Notes: a model not told the origin generated them from the sequence alone. Positions 22,086 to 31,025 are shown, counted from the first letter of the stretch. The stretch is DNA of 64,000 bases from Erwinia sp. JUb26 (GCF_003751505.1 NZ_RJVB01000012.1:40841-104840); one strand, 5' to 3'. Numbers and translations: made by a program.

Positions 22086-23099
22086 CTACTTCTGCGACTC
22101 TACCAGCGGCTTGCCCGCTGCCGACTGCGCAGCCAGCTTCTCGCCCGACTTTTTATAACGCTGGGCCAGCATCGAACACACCATCAACTGCACCTGATGG
22201 AAAATCATTAACGGCAGCACAATAATCCCCACCGCTGACGACGGGAACAGAATATTTGCCATTGGCACCCCGTTCGCCAGACTCTTCTTCGAACCGCAGA
22301 ACAGAATGGTAATCTCATCCGCCCGGTTAAAGCCAAACAGGCGCGCCGCTGCAAGGTTGATCGCCAGAATCAGGAACAGCAGAACCAGACTACCGACCAC
22401 AATCCACAGCAGAGTGCTGACGCCAACGCGCGTCCAGATACCGTTCACTACCGCTTCGCTAAAGGCGGAATAAACCACCAGCAGAATCGACGTCTGATCC
22501 GTCTGGCCGATCAGCTTGCGGTTTCTTTCCACCCAGGCACCAATCCAGCGGCGGGAAATATGCCCGACGATAAACGGCACCAGCAACTGCAGCATAATCT
22601 TACCGATCTGCTCAAAGTTACCGGTGGCAGCATCGCTATTGACATTCATTAACAGGCCAACCAGCAGCGGCGAAATAAACACCCCCAGCAGGCTGGACGC
22701 CGATGCGCTACAGACGGCAGCGGCAACGTTGCCCCCGGCCAGCGACGTCAGCGCGATTGAAGACTGCACGGTGGCGGGCAGAATGCACAGATACATAAAG
22801 CCGGTGTAGATCTCGGTACTGAGCGGCAGTGGATGCCACCAGACCAACAGCATACCCAGCGCCGGGAAAATAACGAAGGTGCTGAACATCACCCACAGAT
22901 GCAGGCGCCAGTGGCCGCCACCGGCAATAATCTTTTCTTTTGAAAGTTTTGCACCGTGCATAAAGAACAGCAGGGCGATAGCGGCGGTAGTCAGCCATTC
23001 AAAAAAGTCGACGAAGTGGCCACGTGCGGGAAGAAATGAAGCCAGCAGAACGGTGGCGATCAGTTTCAGCATCAGCGGATCGAGACGAAAGTTACCCAT
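22086..23099 (-). CDS. yfeH: Bile acid:sodium symporter-family membrane protein YfeH
   Basis: Predicted multi-spanning inner-membrane transporter of the SBF-like family, 337 residues (E. coli YfeH 332); substrate unknown. About nine to ten hydrophobic segments; conserved blocks include LTTAAIALLFFMHGAKLS, LCILPATVQSSIALTSLAGGNVAAAVCSA and EITILFCGSKKSLANGVPMANILF. It is divergent from the LysR gene yfeR, as in E. coli, which suggests regulation by YfeR from the 94-base gap. The ligA-ypeB neighbourhood is conserved. Confidence 0.92.
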   Translation of the reverse strand: MGNFRLDPLMLKLIATVLLASFLPARGHFVDFFEWLTTAAIALLFFMHGAKLSKEKIIAGGGHWRLHLWVMFSTFVIFPALGMLLVWWHPLPLSTEIYTGFMYLCILPATVQSSIALTSLAGGNVAAAVCSASASSLLGVFISPLLVGLLMNVNSDAATGNFEQIGKIMLQLLVPFIVGHISRRWIGAWVERNRKLIGQTDQTSILLVVYSAFSEAVVNGIWTRVGVSTLLWIVVGSLVLLFLILAINLAAARLFGFNRADEITILFCGSKKSLANGVPMANILFPSSAVGIIVLPLMIFHQVQLMVCSMLAQRYKKSGEKLAAQSAAGKPLVESQK

Positions 23100-23193
23100 T
23101 GTTAAAGCCTTGTTATAGAAACATCCGGCTATTGTGCGACGAGTGGGTTTAGAAATAAAATTGATTTATTGAATGAATATATGAGGTGAATCG

Positions 23194-24114
23194 ATGAATT
23201 ACACATTACGCCAGCTACGTGTCTTTGTGGCGGTAGCCGCGCAGGGTAGTTTCAGCCAGGCGGGGCAAACCATCGGCCTCAGCCAGTCTGCGGTCAGCCA
23301 TAGTATTAAAGAGCTGGAAGGGGAAATGGGGATCCGCCTCCTCGACCGTACCACCCGTGAAGTGGTGCTTACGGAAGCGGGCGAACAGCTGGCCAGCAGG
23401 CTGGAACACCTGCTGGAGGAGTTGAACAATACGCTGCTCGACGTTCGCAGCTACGGTCAGCAGCGCAGCGGTACGGTGCGCGTTGCCGCCAGCCAGACCA
23501 TCTCGGCGCATCTGATGCCGCAGTGCCTGGCCGCCGGGCAGCTGAACTATCCCGAAATCCGGGTGATGCTGCGCGATCGCCCGCAGCAGTGGGTGCTGCA
23601 AAGCATTCGTAATGCGGAGGTGGATTTTGGTATCGTCATTGGCCCGCTGCATTCGGACGATCTGCAATGTGAGGCTATCCTCGATGAGCCCTTCCTGCTG
23701 CTGTGTCGTATGGATGACCCGCTGGCGCAGCAGCAAATCATTCACTGGCATATGCTCAATCAGCGCACGCTGGTGCTGCAGGATTATGCCTCCGGAAGTC
23801 GCGTACTGATCGATGAGGCGCTGCGGCAGCAGCAGGTGCAGGCCGATATCGCCCAGGAAATTGGTCATCCGGCTACGCTCTATCCAATGGTGGAGGCGGG
23901 GATTGGCATCAGCGTTTTGCCTGCCCTGGCGCTGCCGCTGCCGCAGGGAAGGCCGTTAATGGTCAGAAGGATGGTGCCGGAAATAAACCGTACCATTATG
24001 CTGGTGCGGCGTAAAAACCGTTCGCTGACCCCCGCCGCTGAGGCCATCTGGCAGGAGGTCCGCCAGCAGGCTGCGCTGTTGACGAAGCAGCGCAGCATCG
24101 CGCCGCCCTATTAG
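23194..24114 (+). CDS. yfeR: LysR-family transcriptional regulator YfeR
   Basis: Helix-turn-helix regulator with a periplasmic-binding-type effector domain, 306 residues. The N-terminal [24 protein letters not shown] and [19 protein letters not shown] blocks form the winged HTH; the effector domain spans about 90-295. Close to E. coli YfeR throughout, including [15 protein letters not shown] and [11 protein letters not shown]. An ATGAGGTGAATCG site precedes the ATG. It probably controls divergent yfeH; the effector is unknown. Confidence 0.92.
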   Translation: MNYTLRQLRVFVAVAAQGSFSQAGQTIGLSQSAVSHSIKELEGEMGIRLLDRTTREVVLTEAGEQLASRLEHLLEELNNTLLDVRSYGQQRSGTVRVAASQTISAHLMPQCLAAGQLNYPEIRVMLRDRPQQWVLQSIRNAEVDFGIVIGPLHSDDLQCEAILDEPFLLLCRMDDPLAQQQIIHWHMLNQRTLVLQDYASGSRVLIDEALRQQQVQADIAQEIGHPATLYPMVEAGIGISVLPALALPLPQGRPLMVRRMVPEINRTIMLVRRKNRSLTPAAEAIWQEVRQQAALLTKQRSIAPPY

Positions 24115-24306
24115 CCTGATGATGCTCAGCACCGGGGATGGGAGGGATATTAAACGGATGAAAAAAGGCCAGGATGACAACGTTGAGTTTTCGTATCACG
24201 GATAGCGAAAACTTAATGATAAAAATCATTCAGGCCGTATTTATGAGAAAACGACTCGCCGCTGAGGTTTACAATTCTCTAACTCTCTCTTTTATGAAAA
24301 CATTCC

Positions 24307-25155
24307 ATGCAGAGTCATCGTAATTTGCCTTTTGTCGCCGCCTTTGCCGGGATGGTCTCCGTTCAGTCCGGGGCGGCCTTTGCTAAAACCCTTTTTCCAC
24401 TGGTCGGTAGCGACGGGGTGGCCGCATTGCGCCTTGGGATATCGGCGATTGTCCTGCTGGTTATTTTTCGTCCCTGGAATATCAGGAAAGACGACATTTC
24501 GTGGCCTTCAATGCTGCTGTATGGCGTGATCCTGGCGCTGATGAACCTGCTGATTTACCGCGCCTTTACCTTTATTCCCGTGAGTATCGCGATTTCCATC
24601 GAGGTGATGGGACCGCTGCTGGCGGCGCTGCTGACATCGCGGCAGAAGTCCGATCTGATCTGGATTGCGCTCTCAGCTCTGGCGATGGTGCTGCTTGCCG
24701 CCGGGGATGTTAAAGGGGAAATCGATCTGCGTGGGGTCGGCTTCTCGCTGGCGGCGGCGATGTTCTGGGGGTTGTACGTGATTATTGGCCGACGGGTTTC
24801 AGGCGGTGGCGGGCGCTCCGTGGCGATCGGTATGACGATTGCAGCGCTCATCGCGGTGCCACCCGGCGCCATTCAGGCCGGGATGGCGCTGTTCTCGCCT
24901 GAGATCCTACTGGTCGGTTTTAGCGTGGCGGTGCTGTCGAGTATGCTGCCGTTCCTGCTGGATATGTACGCTATGCGCTGGCTGCCTTCACGGGTGTTCG
25001 GCGTGCTGCTGAGCGGTTCTCCGGCGGTCAGTGCCATTGCGGGGTGGCTGGTTCTGGATGAAACCCTGAGCCTGATACAGTGCGCCGGTATTGCCTGTGT
25101 AATGGCCGCCTGCGCGGGCTGCGCGCTGTTTTCCAGGCAGCGAACGGTATCCTGA
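24307..25155 (+). CDS. EamA/RhtA-like amino-acid exporter
   Basis: Drug/metabolite transporter superfamily protein, 282 residues with about ten hydrophobic segments in two EamA repeats. Blocks FVAAFAGMVSVQSGAAFAKTLFPLVG and LRLGISAIVLLVIFRPW resemble RhtA, the threonine/homoserine exporter of E. coli, but identity is moderate, so the substrate is only inferred. It converges with an AsnC-type regulator gene whose stop is 3 bases away. The upstream 192 bases contain an AT-rich promoter region and no gene. Confidence 0.85.
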   Translation: MQSHRNLPFVAAFAGMVSVQSGAAFAKTLFPLVGSDGVAALRLGISAIVLLVIFRPWNIRKDDISWPSMLLYGVILALMNLLIYRAFTFIPVSIAISIEVMGPLLAALLTSRQKSDLIWIALSALAMVLLAAGDVKGEIDLRGVGFSLAAAMFWGLYVIIGRRVSGGGGRSVAIGMTIAALIAVPPGAIQAGMALFSPEILLVGFSVAVLSSMLPFLLDMYAMRWLPSRVFGVLLSGSPAVSAIAGWLVLDETLSLIQCAGIACVMAACAGCALFSRQRTVS

Positions 25156-25158
25156 TAA

Positions 25159-25659
25159 TTACGGCCTGTCGTCCAGATCGAATAACGGAATTTTCAGGCC
25201 GGTTTTCACCGGGTCGAGTACGATCAGCGTGCGATAGGTGAGAATATCCATATTGTCGGCAAAATGTTGCCTGACAAGCTGTTCGAAGTGCTGTAAGTCG
25301 CGGGAAATCATAATGATGATAAAAGAGACGCCGCCATTAACGAAATAGCACTGCTGGATCTCCTCAACGTTGCGGAAATAGCGCTTTGCCCGGTCCATCA
25401 CCAGACTGCGATCTTCAACCAGCCTCGACTCGATCACCGCGGTTATCGGATTGCCGACCGTTGCCGGGTCGATCACAGCAACATGACTTTTAATCACGCC
25501 TTTTTCTTCCAGTCTGCTTATGCGGCGTTGAATTGAGGGTGTGGAAAGCCCCACCCGTTCGGCAATGGCCGCGTGCGGCAGGCGATTATTATCCTGCAGG
25601 ATATTGAGGATCGCGAGGTCGAAGCGGTCCAGATCGTTTTTGCTGATTTTTTTTCTCAT
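25159..25659 (-). CDS. Lrp/AsnC-family transcriptional regulator
   Basis: Amino-acid-responsive DNA-binding protein, 166 residues. N-terminal HTH: LDRFDLAILNILQDNNRLPHAAIAERVGLSTPSIQRRISRLEEKGVI. C-terminal RAM (ligand-binding) domain from about residue 70. It converges with the RhtA-like exporter gene; regulators of this class often control amino-acid exporters, so it may act on that neighbour. This is inferred from context only. Confidence 0.88.
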   Translation of the reverse strand: MRKKISKNDLDRFDLAILNILQDNNRLPHAAIAERVGLSTPSIQRRISRLEEKGVIKSHVAVIDPATVGNPITAVIESRLVEDRSLVMDRAKRYFRNVEEIQQCYFVNGGVSFIIIMISRDLQHFEQLVRQHFADNMDILTYRTLIVLDPVKTGLKIPLFDLDDRP

Positions 25660-25816
25660 GTTTGCCGTGCATTAGGTGCTTAATGGCCAGTTTGGCGAGT
25701 GCATTAATCATTGGGTTCGGAAACTTTACCACAGCGGGTGAGGTGAGGTATCTAAGCCGCGATGGGCTAAATTGAGTTTTCTGGCTATGAGGTCAGATAT
25801 CAGTAATTTTGGGTGA
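25660..25816. other. Start of the 1 kb non-coding stretch 25660-26704
   Basis: Upstream region of the AsnC-type gene with no recognisable gene. The rest of the stretch holds a heptamer tract, a structured repeat, repeat fragments and a duplicated tRNA-Lys 3' end, listed separately. The bases 26102-26226 and 26293-26448 show nothing identifiable. Confidence 0.5.
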
Positions 25817-25872
25817 TGAATGCTGAATGTTGAATGTTGAATGTTGAATGTTGAATGTTGAATGTTGAATGC
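25817..25872. repeat. Heptanucleotide tandem repeat, 8 units of TGAATGT/C
   Basis: Eight uninterrupted 7-base units; the first and last read TGAATGC and the six inside TGAATGT. Unit number may vary between strains. It lies 157 bases upstream of the AsnC-type gene and next to a structured repeat. Confidence 0.95.
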
Positions 25873-25905
25873 TGGGCGCTTTTTTGTCGTTATGGAGATT
25901 GCGCT

Positions 25906-26101
25906 GGCTGGCCGTGCCCCCGAGAGGGCGCTCCTCGCGCCGCTTGCGCGGTCCCTTCACTTCGCTCGTCAGCCTGCCGGACCGCCAAAGACGGGCCGTC
26001 CATGGCCCGGCTTTGTCTTTCACCCGCGTCCATGCGGATGAATCCTGGCTTCCTCTCTTTATTCAGCGCTGCGGATTGCCCTCTCGGGGGCACAGCCAGC
26101 C
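25906..26101. repeat. Structured repeat, copy 3 (diverged)
   Basis: 196-base member in the same orientation as copies 1 and 2. Arms 25906-25929 and 26078-26101 pair at 23 of 24 positions. The inner part of the arm is CCCCCGAGAGGGC instead of CCCCCGTTCG, changed on both sides. Inner hairpin TTCACCCGC-GTCCAT-GCGGATGAA (26019-26042) has one compensated pair and one mismatch relative to copy 2. The CAGCC...CCGGCTTTG stem region is retained in altered form. Confidence 0.8.
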
Positions 26102-26226
26102 TGCGGTATTGCTTCCGTAGTCCATGACAGATGCAAAAAATAACGATCGCGACGTTCAAGGGGAATCTGCCTGGTTATGTCTGCACCTGCATTAAACGTT
26201 CTGACAGGCAGACGCGTGGGCGATTC

Positions 26227-26292
26227 AAATCCTGGCTTCCTCTCTTCGCCCAGCGCTGCGGATTATCCGGTTGCGGGACCGGCCAGCCTGCT
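26227..26292. repeat. 3' fragment of the structured repeat
   Basis: The bases reading AATCCTGGCTTCCTCTCTTC... through GGCCAGCCTGCTG match the right-hand part of copy 3, including the CAGCGCTGCGGATT block. The left half is missing, so it is a truncated member. Confidence 0.65.
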
Positions 26293-26448
26293 GTGTTGCT
26301 TGCGGAAATAAACAAACTGCGAAAAAAACAGCCAGCACGATACCCAGGGAGTTTAAAGTCAGCCGATCTGGATTTTGTTTGAAAGCCGCGTTCGCGTTAC
26401 GTAAAGGGGGAACGCGGCTGTCGCCGAAGGTATCACATAAAGCGTGAC

Positions 26449-26499
26449 GCGAGGACCGCCCGTAACCGCAGCAGCGACGTGAAGCCAGGCTCCGCCCCG
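26449..26499. repeat. Inverted 5' fragment of the structured repeat (tentative)
   Basis: The segment around GCGAGGACCGCCCGTAACCGCAG matches the right end of the inverted member (GCGAGGACCGCCCGGAAGCCGCAG near 21910-21933). No partner arm is visible, so it looks like a remnant. Confidence 0.45.
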
Positions 26500-26566
26500 C
26501 CCGAATAGCAGACAGCAAAAAGGCGCCTTTAGGGCGCCTTCTTAACATTGGTGGGTCGTGCAGGAT
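26500..26566 (-). repeat. Duplicated tRNA-Lys 3' end plus terminator
   Basis: This 67-base block repeats 26657-26722 almost exactly. It includes the last 18 bases of tRNA-Lys (ATCCTGCACGACCCACCA on the minus strand), the following hairpin GGCGCCCTAAAGGCGCC with a TTTTT tail, and GCTGTCTGC. The layout resembles the tRNA-3'-end repeats known downstream of tyrT in E. coli. It supplies a second terminator for the tRNA operon. Confidence 0.85.
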
Positions 26567-26673
26567 GACTCGGCTTCGCCTCGCCCTCCGGGTCGTTGCC
26601 GTGGGCAACGTTGTCTCACTGCGTTCGACCCGAACCTGCTGCAGGTTCAAATCCTACCCGAATCGCAGACAGC

Positions 26674-26699
26674 AAAAAGGCGCCTTTAAGGCGCCTTTC
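26674..26699 (-). terminator. First terminator of the tRNA-Val/Lys operon
   Basis: GGCGCC-TTTAA-GGCGCC stem extended by A-T pairs, followed on the minus strand by TTTTTGCT, 5 bases after the tRNA-Lys end. Confidence 0.9.
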
Positions 26700-26704
26700 T
26701 ACAT

Positions 26705-26780
26705 TGGTGGGTCGTGCAGGATTCGAACCTGCGACCAATTGATTAAAAGTCAACTGCTCTACCAACTGAGCTAACGACCC
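26705..26780 (-). tRNA. tRNA-Lys (anticodon TTT)
   Basis: 76 bases with encoded CCA. Reads GGGTCGTTAGCTCAGTTGG at the 5' end, anticodon loop CTTTTAA, and T-arm GGTTCGAATCC. Last tRNA of the operon; matches the lysV position of E. coli (valUXY-lysV beside gltX). Confidence 0.98.
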
Positions 26781-26784
26781 GATA

Positions 26785-26860
26785 TGGTGGGTGATGACGG
26801 GCTCGAACCGCCGACCCCCTCCGTGTAAAGGAGATGCTCTACCAACTGAGCTAATCACCC
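26785..26860 (-). tRNA. tRNA-Val (anticodon TAC), third in transcription order
   Basis: 76 bases with encoded CCA, anticodon TAC in CTTTACA, acceptor stem GGGTGAT/ATCACCC. Identical in sequence to the promoter-proximal copy. Confidence 0.98.
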
Positions 26861-26889
26861 ATATCGTTACTGCTGCGATAAGTTGAGAT

Positions 26890-26965
26890 TGGTGGGCGAT
26901 GACGGGCTCGAACCGCCGACCCCCTCCGTGTAAAGGAGATGCTCTACCAACTGAGCTAATCGCCC
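26890..26965 (-). tRNA. tRNA-Val (anticodon TAC), second copy
   Basis: 76 bases. It differs from its neighbours by a paired change in the acceptor stem: GGGCGAT/ATCGCCC instead of GGGTGAT/ATCACCC. Confidence 0.98.
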
Positions 26966-27006
26966 AATCTCAGGACTTATCTACACTGCGAGCCTACCTA
27001 AGTAGA

Positions 27007-27082
27007 TGGTGGGTGATGACGGGCTCGAACCGCCGACCCCCTCCGTGTAAAGGAGATGCTCTACCAACTGAGCTAATCACCC
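27007..27082 (-). tRNA. tRNA-Val (anticodon TAC), first copy
   Basis: 76 bases with encoded CCA and acceptor stem GGGTGAT/ATCACCC. Promoter-proximal member of the four-tRNA operon. Confidence 0.98.
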
Positions 27083-27099
27083 CCGCTGTGTGGAGTCGC

Positions 27100-27127
27100 A
27101 TTATAGGGATCCGCGAAAATGAGTCAA
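27100..27127 (-). promoter_or_regulatory. Promoter of the tRNA-Val/Val/Val/Lys operon
   Basis: On the minus strand TTGACT and TATAAT are 16 bases apart, followed by a GC-rich GCGACTCC discriminator, typical of growth-rate-controlled stable RNA promoters. Confidence 0.85.
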
Positions 27128-27250
27128 CGCTTTTTATGAGTAAAATGTGAGTTCGCCTTAAAAATAGTCAGGATGTTCTGATTTCAGGCAAAAACAGAGG
27201 CTTGCCGAAGAAAATCTCCGCAATGACCGGGGCAGAAGTGGGGATTGGCG

Positions 27251-27278
27251 TTGAGGATTCGTCTTTGAGTGATAGAAT
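27251..27278 (+). promoter_or_regulatory. Candidate gltX promoter
   Basis: TTGAGG and TAGAAT separated by 16 bases, 76 bases upstream of the gltX ATG. Reasonable sigma-70 match, not proven. Confidence 0.5.
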
Positions 27279-27353
27279 ATCTGCCACGAAAATCAGACTG
27301 GCAAAATTTGCCCTGACTCTGGCCAAAGCATCCGCGTAATAAGGCATTCATTA

Positions 27354-28763
27354 ATGAAAATCAAAACCCGCTTCGCTCCCAGCCCAACTGGCTATCTGCA
27401 CGTTGGCGGCGCTCGTACCGCACTTTACTCCTGGCTGTTTGCCCGCAATCACGGCGGTGAGTTTGTGCTGCGTATCGAAGATACCGATCTGGAGCGTTCA
27501 ACCCAGCAGGCGATCGATGCCATTATGGACGGTATGAACTGGCTGAATCTCGACTGGGATGAGGGCCCGTACTATCAGACCAAGCGTTTCGATCGCTATA
27601 ACGGGGTGATCGACCAAATGTTGGAAGCCGGTACCGCGTACAAATGCTACTGCTCTAAAGAACGCCTGGAAGCGCTGCGCGAACAGCAGATGGCCAATAA
27701 TGAGAAGCCGCGCTACGACGGCCGCTGCCGCGACAGCCATGAACATCACGCCGACGACGAGCCGTGCGTGGTGCGCTTCCGTAACCCGCAGGAAGGGTCG
27801 GTTATTTTTGACGATCAGATCCGTGGCCCGATCGAGTTCAGCAACCAGGAACTGGACGATCTGATTATTCGCCGCACCGACGGCGCGCCGACCTACAACT
27901 TCTGCGTAGTGATCGATGACTGGGATATGGGCATTACCCACGTTATCCGCGGCGAAGACCATATCAACAACACGCCACGCCAGATCAATATCCTGAAAGC
28001 GATCGGCGCACACGTACCGGTTTATGCCCACGTTTCAATGATCCTGGGTGACGACGGCAAAAAACTGTCTAAACGCCACGGCGCGGTCGGCGTCATGCAG
28101 TATCGTGATGACGGCTATCTGCCGGAAGCGCTGCTGAACTATCTGGTGCGTCTGGGCTGGTCCCACGGCGACCAGGAGATTTTCTCCGTTGACGAGATGA
28201 AAAAGCTGTTCGATCTGGATGCAGTCAGCAAATCGGCTAGCGCTTTCAATACCGAGAAGCTGCAGTGGCTGAACCATCACTACATCAATACGTTGGCACC
28301 AGAGTACGTGGCGACTCACCTGCAGTGGCACATCGAGCAGGAAAACATTGATACCCGCACTGGCCCGCAGCTGTCACAGCTGGTGACCCTGCTGGGCGAG
28401 CGTTGCAAAACGCTGAAGGAAATGGCGGCATCCTGCCGTTACTTCTATGAAGACTTCGATGATTTCGATGCCGATGCGGCGAAGAAGCACCTGCGTCCGG
28501 TTGCGCGTCAGCCGCTGGAAGTGGTGCGCGACAAGCTGGCCGCCGTGGCAGACTGGACGGCAGAAAACGTTCATCACGCCATTCAGGCGACGGCGGACGA
28601 GCTGGAAGTCGGCATGGGTAAAGTGGGAATGCCGCTGCGCGTAGCCGTAACCGGTGCCGGTCAGTCGCCGGGCCTTGACGTCACCGTACAGGCGATCGGT
28701 AAATCACGTAGTATTGCGCGTATTGAAAAAGCGCTGGCGTTTATCTCCACTCGCGAGGGCTGA
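27354..28763 (+). CDS. gltX: Glutamyl-tRNA synthetase
   Basis: Class I aminoacyl-tRNA synthetase charging tRNA-Glu; 469 residues (E. coli 471). The HIGH-type motif is [11 protein letters not shown] (residues 10-19) and the KMSKS-type motif KKLSKRHG. A zinc-binding insertion with [15 protein letters not shown] and CRDSHEHH is present. It is divergent from the tRNA-Val/Lys operon, as in E. coli, and ends before a strong terminator. Confidence 0.98.
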   Translation: MKIKTRFAPSPTGYLHVGGARTALYSWLFARNHGGEFVLRIEDTDLERSTQQAIDAIMDGMNWLNLDWDEGPYYQTKRFDRYNGVIDQMLEAGTAYKCYCSKERLEALREQQMANNEKPRYDGRCRDSHEHHADDEPCVVRFRNPQEGSVIFDDQIRGPIEFSNQELDDLIIRRTDGAPTYNFCVVIDDWDMGITHVIRGEDHINNTPRQINILKAIGAHVPVYAHVSMILGDDGKKLSKRHGAVGVMQYRDDGYLPEALLNYLVRLGWSHGDQEIFSVDEMKKLFDLDAVSKSASAFNTEKLQWLNHHYINTLAPEYVATHLQWHIEQENIDTRTGPQLSQLVTLLGERCKTLKEMAASCRYFYEDFDDFDADAAKKHLRPVARQPLEVVRDKLAAVADWTAENVHHAIQATADELEVGMGKVGMPLRVAVTGAGQSPGLDVTVQAIGKSRSIARIEKALAFISTREG

Positions 28764-28894
28764 TTTCAGGCGGTCATCAGGCTATTCGTCAACTGGCTGA
28801 GCCTGTTACCGCTGATTTCTTTATGCCCGCGTGAATCAAATTCGCAGTTAGAGATGCACGCAGCTATTCAGGCAACCGCTAATTATTCCATTAA

Positions 28895-28923
28895 AAAAGG
28901 CTCATGACGATCATGAGCCTTTT
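28895..28923 (+). terminator. gltX terminator
   Basis: AAAAGGCTCATGA and TCATGAGCCTTTT form a perfect 13-bp stem with a CGA loop. It works in both directions, ending gltX and possibly yfeC. Confidence 0.9.
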
Positions 28924-28990
28924 ATTTACTCCAGTAACTGTGTCAATTAACTGATGTGGAATACACCGTTATTGGCTGCAGTACTGATGG

Positions 28991-29344
28991 TTAAGCGTTA
29001 CGAATACCTAACCTTTGCAAAATCCCCTGAATTCCCTCACGCAGCAGTAATGCCGTCAGCTTTTCCTGTTCATCGGTGCTCAGTTGCTGCAGCGATGAAA
29101 CCAGTAAAGCAGAAAGAGAACTCTGATTAACACGGTAGTGCGCCGTAGGTTCCGTTGCATGACGTGTTGATTTCAGGAATGTTTTTACCTGTTCATCAAT
29201 AAAAATCATTCGGGCTTTACCGCCCTGAACACCGGGTTTTGGAGCTGTTGTCCAGCCCTCTTTCTTCACCCATTTATTGATGGTTTGTCTGCTGAAACCT
29301 GTTTGCTGTGCCAGTTCTTCCGGCGTTAACCAATCCTTTTTCAC
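28991..29344 (-). CDS. yfeC: YfeC-family putative DNA-binding protein (DUF1323)
   Basis: 117-residue predicted regulator. The N-terminal HTH is LTPEELAQQTGFSRQTINKWVKKEGW, followed by the family block PKPGVQGGKARMIFI. The C-terminal helix LTALLLREGIQGILQRLGIRNA is also typical of E. coli YfeC/YfeD. E. coli has two tandem paralogues here; only one is present in this window. Target unknown. Confidence 0.85.
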   Translation of the reverse strand: MKKDWLTPEELAQQTGFSRQTINKWVKKEGWTTAPKPGVQGGKARMIFIDEQVKTFLKSTRHATEPTAHYRVNQSSLSALLVSSLQQLSTDEQEKLTALLLREGIQGILQRLGIRNA

Positions 29345-29501
29345 TATCTATCCCTTTTAGCCGAATAAAGTAATTGAACATATTACAACAATTCATCACT
29401 CGAACAACTAATACAAATTACTAACCTTTAGCTAAAAGAGTGGAAAAGTTCGCGGGATAACAGGAAATTTCCCCCGCAGCGGGCGCGCGGGGGAGAATAT
29501 A

Positions 29502-30290
29502 TTAGCGAGAAACAGCCACTTCTTCGGTGCGGGGACGGTAGGCAATATAGTAAGCCAGGCCAACAAACACCGCGCCGCCAACGGTATTGCCGAGGAATAC
29601 GGCAACAAAGTTTGGCAGATATTCGGCCCAGCTCAGGTAACCGGCAAAAATAGCGGCAGGAACGATAAACATATTCGCTACGACGTGCTGGAAACCGATG
29701 GCCACAAAGGCCATAACCGGAAACCACATGCCGAAGATTTTACCGACCACGTCTTTACTGGCAAATGCCAGCCAGGTGGCAAGGCAAACCAGCCAGTTAC
29801 AGCCAATACCGGAGATGAACGCGTGCATAAAGTCCGCGTTAACCTTCGCGCTGGCAATCGCCACGGTTTTCTTCAGGTAATCACCTTCGGTCATGCCGAT
29901 CATATGGCCAAACAGCCAGGCGATGGCCACGCTGCCGATAAAGTTACCGATGGTCACCCAGAACCAGTTGCGCAGCAGGCTTAACGCACTAATTTTGCGG
30001 GCAAACCAGGCAACCGGTAGCAGCATCATATTTCCGGTCAGCAGCTCGCCGCCGGCCAGTACGGTCATAATAATTCCGACCGGGAAGACGGCGGCACCAA
30101 GCAGTACGCTGAAGGAACCCCAGTCGGCAGGCAGCTGATTAATCACGTGGATATACAGCAGGAAGCCGAAGGCGATAAAGGCTCCGGCCAGAAAACCAAG
30201 AATCAGCAAAGAAGAGATGGGCGAACGGCTTTTCACCACGCCTGCCTGAACGGCAAGAGCAGCAATTTCTTTTGGTGTGTGCAAAGACAT
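29502..30290 (-). CDS. Formate/nitrite transporter (FNT) family channel
   Basis: Pentameric-channel family protein for small anions such as formate or nitrite, 262 residues with six hydrophobic segments. Family signatures include LLTGNMMLLPVA, CNWLVCLATW and the FQHVVANM block with the central His that protonates the substrate. Substrate cannot be told from sequence; it is not linked to nir or pfl genes here. It is an insertion relative to E. coli, between yfeC and the tRNA-Ala genes. Confidence 0.88.
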   Translation of the reverse strand: MSLHTPKEIAALAVQAGVVKSRSPISSLLILGFLAGAFIAFGFLLYIHVINQLPADWGSFSVLLGAAVFPVGIIMTVLAGGELLTGNMMLLPVAWFARKISALSLLRNWFWVTIGNFIGSVAIAWLFGHMIGMTEGDYLKKTVAIASAKVNADFMHAFISGIGCNWLVCLATWLAFASKDVVGKIFGMWFPVMAFVAIGFQHVVANMFIVPAAIFAGYLSWAEYLPNFVAVFLGNTVGGAVFVGLAYYIAYRPRTEEVAVSR

Positions 30291-30637
30291 GAGGGCTCTG
30301 ATTTATAGTGATAATAAACTGCCGGATTCCGTCGCGTGCTGAAACGCGCGCATCCAGCGCAGAGAAGGCCCGGCATCCAAATTCGGGCGCAAGTTTTGCA
30401 CGCTGGGTTAACAAAAACAAGCACCTTTACTTATAAAAATTACCAATAATTAACAGCGAAAGATAAGTGGCTGAACCAGCGTAAATCATCGGTATTTCCT
30501 GAAGGAAGCCGTATAGCGGTGACAATAACCTGCTGGAATGGATTCGTTGCGGCGGGGAGTCAAAAACAGGGAATTAACGTTTTTATCATCGCTTTGGCGG
30601 CTTTTTCAGCGATCGATCTCAGATTGTTAATTTGCCG
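30291..30637. other. Intergenic region upstream of the FNT gene and tRNA-Ala operon
   Basis: About 350 bases with no credible gene. The part near 30420-30460 is AT-rich and probably holds the FNT promoter. No FNR-type (TTGAT-N4-ATCAA) site is evident. Confidence 0.4.
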
Positions 30638-30666
30638 TTGACACCAACCCCGCTGTTTCATATTAT
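30638..30666 (+). promoter_or_regulatory. tRNA-Ala operon promoter
   Basis: TTGACA and TATTAT are separated by exactly 17 bases, followed by the GC-rich discriminator CCCCGCC, typical of stringently controlled stable RNA promoters. The first tRNA begins 34 bases later. Confidence 0.9.
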
Positions 30667-30699
30667 CCCCGCCGTCAACACGACACGGTTTTTCGGACT

Positions 30700-30775
<76 letters not shown>

Positions 30776-30824
30776 AATCTTACCAGAAGATTCAGGTGGC
30801 ACCGAAAAACAGAGTTTTAGTAGT

Positions 30825-30900
<76 letters not shown>

Positions 30901-30925
30901 AATTCTCAACGTCGCGTTAAAAATT

Positions 30926-30950
30926 AAATCTGCTTCGGCGGATTTTTTTT
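30926..30950 (+). terminator. tRNA-Ala operon terminator
   Basis: AAATCTGC-TTCG-GCGGATTT with a UUCG-type tetraloop and a following T-run, 25 bases after the second tRNA. Confidence 0.9.
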
Positions 30951-31025
30951 CGTCCGTATTTTATGGCCGTGACGCCGATCGCCTAAAGAAGCGGGGTAGC
31001 CCGCGACAGGCCCCCCGTTTATCGC

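Noticed and set aside
25817..25872. CRISPR array
   Set aside because: The units are 7 bases with no spacers; it is a simple tandem repeat.
26225..27150. Open frames crossing tRNA-Lys and tRNA-Val genes
   Set aside because: They read through mature tRNA sequences and the duplicated terminator; they are by-products of tRNA composition.
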